Assembly: GCA_016839995.1 (NCBI GenBank)
Contig: JAEOTD010000034.1
Location: forward strand, 1-16,194
Length of the DNA: 16,194 bases
Direction of reading: 5' to 3'
Source: Candidatus Hermodarchaeota archaeon
GTDB lineage: Archaea > Asgardarchaeota > Hermodarchaeia > Hermodarchaeales > Hermodarchaeaceae
Below the pieces are notes generated by a model, which did no database searches, had not been told where the DNA came from, and saw only the letters and a program-made list of their open reading frames with translations. Positions 13,967-16,194 of the stretch are shown one piece after another. Made by a program: the position numbers and the translations under genes. The stretch's first letter is position 1. Each line of letters begins with the position of its first letter.

Positions 13967-15319
13967 ATGGTGAAAGTGTACAGGAAATCAGCTACCGAAG
14001 TTTCACATGCAATCCGAAAGGGAGATGTGACCATTGATCTAGTTGGAATTGGAAATATGGGGCTCCCTGTGGCGGTTGCATTCGCAAAGGAAGGCGCCCA
14101 AGTCGTGGGTGTGCGAACAAACCAGGCTCTTGTAGATCAAATCAATCGAGGCGAATCCCCATTAATTGGCGAACCGAAGATTCCTGAACTCCTGACTGAA
14201 ATGGTCAAAGCAGGTAAATTCCGAGCTACGACTGATGGGACAGCTGCAGCGAAGGATTCTGATGTCATTATCCTCCTTGTACCCCTTTTAGTAAATGCAA
14301 TCGGTCAGGAAGACTATTCCATTATTCAAAGAGCGGCTGAAGTGGCTGGAAAAGGCTTAGAGAAGGGCGATTTGGTGATAACCTCAACCACAATGCCACC
14401 TGGCGCCACTGAATGGGTTGTTAAACCGGTTCTTGAAGCAGCGAGTGGACTTGTTGCGGGTAAGGATTTTGGTTTGGCGCACAGTCCTGAACGTCTTATG
14501 GTTGGTCGAGTTGTACGAAATCTTTACAAATTTCCTAAAATCGTGGGGGGCATTGACCAAGCTAGTACAGAGGCTGCGGCGGGGGTTTATGGTGTCTTTG
14601 GCGATGTCGTTCAAACCTCCACGTTGCTAGCCGCTGAATTGGTGAAAGTAGCCGAAGGGACATTTCGTGATGTCAACATTGGCTATGCGAACTTCTTAGC
14701 AAAACTCTGTGAACCCTTGGGAGTCGATGCCTGGGAAGTCATTGCGGCAGCCAATGAGGATACCAATGAGCACTGTATGATTCATCGACCTAGCGCTGGT
14801 GTTGGGGGGCATTGTATTCCTATCTATCCTTGGTTTCTCATTAACAAAGCCAAGGAAGTAGGTATCAACCCAACGTTTCTCCGACAAGCACGGCACATCA
14901 ATGATAGTATGCCTTTACACACCGTGGACTTGGTCATTCGCTGTCTAAACTCTAAGAAAAAATCTGTTAAAGGCTCTACGATTAGCCTTTTGGGAATCTC
15001 TTTCCGAGCTGATGTTAAAGAAACCCGTTTCGCTCCAAGCCTTCGTATACTTGAGCAACTTCGTGAATACAATCCCAAGGCAATCCTTGCATGCGACCCT
15101 TTCTTCTCGAAGAAAGAACTTACAGATTTTGGATTCACAGCTGCATCTTTTGATGAAGCACTGAATGCAGACTGTGTGGTTCTCCTTGCATCACATTCTG
15201 CATTCCAAAAAGCGAAGGACAAACTTATCGCCATAGAAGATCGTTTAATTGACACGACTAATTTGTTACCACACTCGAAATGGAAAGTTGGACGTATCCC
15301 GATCGATCATCTTACATAA
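13967..15319 (+). CDS. UDP-sugar 6-dehydrogenase, UDP-ManNAc dehydrogenase-like
   Basis: This enzyme of the UDP-glucose/GDP-mannose dehydrogenase family oxidises C6 of a nucleotide sugar to a uronic acid in two NAD(P)+-dependent steps, supplying surface glycans or protein glycosylation. The 450-residue protein has the dinucleotide fold GIGNMG (27-32), STTMPPG and HSPERLM. The central helix contains ELVKVAEGTFRD (K227 expected in catalysis), the active site is GVGGHCIP with nucleophile C283, and the C-terminal UDP-binding domain starts near LLGISFRADVKETRFAPS. GGHCIPIYPW is closest to archaeal UDP-ManNAc dehydrogenases from memory, but UDP-Glc or UDP-GlcNAc cannot be excluded. Unusually, the end of beta-2 reads VGVRTN, with Arg50 where these enzymes normally have Asp for NAD+. 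The regulator gene follows after 12 bases. Confidence 0.88.
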   Translation: MVKVYRKSATEVSHAIRKGDVTIDLVGIGNMGLPVAVAFAKEGAQVVGVRTNQALVDQINRGESPLIGEPKIPELLTEMVKAGKFRATTDGTAAAKDSDVIILLVPLLVNAIGQEDYSIIQRAAEVAGKGLEKGDLVITSTTMPPGATEWVVKPVLEAASGLVAGKDFGLAHSPERLMVGRVVRNLYKFPKIVGGIDQASTEAAAGVYGVFGDVVQTSTLLAAELVKVAEGTFRDVNIGYANFLAKLCEPLGVDAWEVIAAANEDTNEHCMIHRPSAGVGGHCIPIYPWFLINKAKEVGINPTFLRQARHINDSMPLHTVDLVIRCLNSKKKSVKGSTISLLGISFRADVKETRFAPSLRILEQLREYNPKAILACDPFFSKKELTDFGFTAASFDEALNADCVVLLASHSAFQKAKDKLIAIEDRLIDTTNLLPHSKWKVGRIPIDHLT

Positions 15320-15320
15320 G

Positions 15321-15327
15321 GGTGATC
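15321..15327 (+). promoter_or_regulatory. Ribosome binding site for the TTG-started regulator
   Basis: GGTGATC is the exact complement of the archaeal 16S tail (GATCACC) and lies four bases before the TTG at 15332. It supports this unusual start codon, and its closeness to the dehydrogenase stop suggests co-transcription. Confidence 0.65.
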
Positions 15328-15331
15328 AACC

Positions 15332-16194
15332 TTGGATTCAATCGATAAAGGAATTCTCAGAGCTCTTAGCGAAAACTGCCGGATTACCTACCGAGAGCTC
15401 GCTCTGAAGTTCAACATTTCTTCCAGCGCAATAAAAAAGCGAGTCAAAAAACTTGAAGCCACAGGAATTATTACCAGCTACAGGCTTCAGATCACAGCGG
15501 AAATGGCAGGAATTAACCATCTCTACGGGATGCTGACGACAGATGGGTCTCAAGACGAAACGGAGTTCGTTAACACCCTTGGCGCAAATGACAAGATCAT
15601 TGCTGCTGCATCTTATACCGGAGGAAATTATGTCCTCATTGCGGAATTTCGAGATTCGCAGGATCTCTGGGAGATCGGAGCGTTTCTCCGAACCTTCGAT
15701 TGTGTTCATAATATCGAAACCCACCAGATATTAAGACCACTCGGTCATAAGATGGAATTCTCGAAATTACACTTACGTATTCTGAAAACACTCAATGACG
15801 ACCCTCGGATGTCCATTGTGGATATTGCCGAAAAATCTAGATTAACTGCACGGCGTGTTCGAAAACTCGTCAATGAAATTATCGAAGGAAAAGCCATCAG
15901 GTTCAGTACATTCGTTGAGTTAGGTGCTGCGGGAAGCATCCCTTTCTTGATGCGAATGACATGGGACGAACGCGCAACTGACCACGGTGCGATTCTTGCA
16001 TGGCTCGAAGAGACCTTTACCTCAAATATTTGGGAGACTTATATCTCAGTTGAGGCGCCAATCATTATCAGCCTTCTTACAGCTGAGAACCTAACTGAAG
16101 TGGACACAATCGCTCGCACGACGCGCCGGCAAAAGACTATCCCTACAGTAACCGTTCAAATCTCCAAGCATCACAACTATTTCCCCGGTCTTCG
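15332..16194 (+). CDS. Tandem Lrp/AsnC-type transcriptional regulator, 3' end cut
   Basis: Reading from TTG 15332 gives 287 codons open to the window edge. The protein has two Lrp/AsnC-like modules in a row. The first helix-turn-helix (about 3-50) includes DKGILRALSENCRITYRELA and SSSAIKKRVKKLEATGII, the textbook Lrp pattern. A ligand-sensing RAM-like beta-alpha-beta region (about 60-135) follows. A second HTH (about 147-192) reads LHLRILKTLNDDPRMS then TARRVRKLVNEIIEGKAI, and a second RAM-like region runs to the edge. Normal Lrp proteins are about 150 residues with one module, so this looks like a duplication/fusion giving an intramolecular pseudodimer. It lies 12 bases after the UDP-sugar dehydrogenase gene and may control it or respond to a related metabolite, an inference from position. 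Siroheme decarboxylases share this fold but are heterodimers of single modules. Confidence 0.85.
   Translation, partial: MDSIDKGILRALSENCRITYRELALKFNISSSAIKKRVKKLEATGIITSYRLQITAEMAGINHLYGMLTTDGSQDETEFVNTLGANDKIIAAASYTGGNYVLIAEFRDSQDLWEIGAFLRTFDCVHNIETHQILRPLGHKMEFSKLHLRILKTLNDDPRMSIVDIAEKSRLTARRVRKLVNEIIEGKAIRFSTFVELGAAGSIPFLMRMTWDERATDHGAILAWLEETFTSNIWETYISVEAPIIISLLTAENLTEVDTIARTTRRQKTIPTVTVQISKHHNYFPGL

Noticed and set aside
14824..15255. 143-residue minus-strand frame opposite the dehydrogenase
   Set aside because: It is antisense to the conserved UDP-binding domain; no domain of its own.
15338..15724. 128-residue minus-strand frame near the right edge
   Set aside because: The plus strand here encodes a clear Lrp/AsnC regulator starting with TTG and running off the window, so the minus frame is a shadow.
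1..16194. CRISPR arrays, insertion sequences, integrases, tRNA or rRNA genes
   Set aside because: No spaced repeats, transposase or integrase motifs, or cloverleaf-like gene seen in any intergenic gap; all gaps are under 300 bases.

Overview
The window is archaeal. It carries a nurA-herA-mre11-rad50 DNA end-processing operon, a pairing of HerA and NurA with Mre11-Rad50 that is characteristic of archaea. It also has TATA-like promoters, GGAGG/GGTGATC ribosome binding sites, many GTG/TTG starts and a tandem Lrp/AsnC-type regulator. Base composition is mid-range (GC near 45% by eye). A mesophilic or moderately thermophilic lineage, perhaps Asgard (Promethearchaeota), is possible, but the sequence alone does not settle this. 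There are no rRNA or tRNA genes, CRISPR arrays, insertion sequences or phage genes, and no gene-free stretch reaches 300 bases.

Layout. (1) 1-1943, plus strand: the 3' part of a PqqD-like/radical SAM/SPASM enzyme, cut by the window edge, then a class I SAM methyltransferase. (2) 2023-2418, minus: a small, very hydrophobic membrane protein. (3) 2419-2622: a divergent control region with TATA-like boxes in both directions. (4) 2623-9123, plus: nurA, herA, mre11 and rad50, overlapping or nearly touching, with strong ribosome binding sites. (5) 9124-10062, minus: a GNAT acetyltransferase whose stop abuts that of rad50. (6) 10195-12085, plus: an unrecognised 449-residue protein and a two-TM zinc-ribbon protein. 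(7) 12082-12996, minus: an amidohydrolase. (8) 13169-13864, plus: an alpha/beta hydrolase. (9) 13967 to the end, plus: a UDP-sugar (UDP-ManNAc-type) dehydrogenase followed after 12 bases by a tandem Lrp/AsnC regulator that runs off the edge.

The main finding is in rad50. HerA (hexameric DNA pump), NurA (nuclease), Mre11 (all eight usual metal ligands present) and Rad50 (Walker A, Q-loop, signature, Walker B, H-loop) look like a complete end-resection set. However, Rad50 has no CXXC zinc hook; its only Cys is far from the apex. At the apex between the two coiled-coil arms it has a 48-residue stretch without a charged residue that reads as a transmembrane hairpin. Its signature motif (SGGTEDQ) also departs from the usual Rad50 LSGGE. 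The inference is a Mre11-Rad50 complex anchored to the membrane through the tip of its coils, or dimerised by a hydrophobic hairpin instead of zinc.

Secondary points are a possible peptide-modifying PqqD-radical SAM plus methyltransferase pair, an Arg in place of the usual NAD-binding Asp in the dehydrogenase, a duplicated Lrp module next to that enzyme, and an unassigned protein with an HxxDYE motif.
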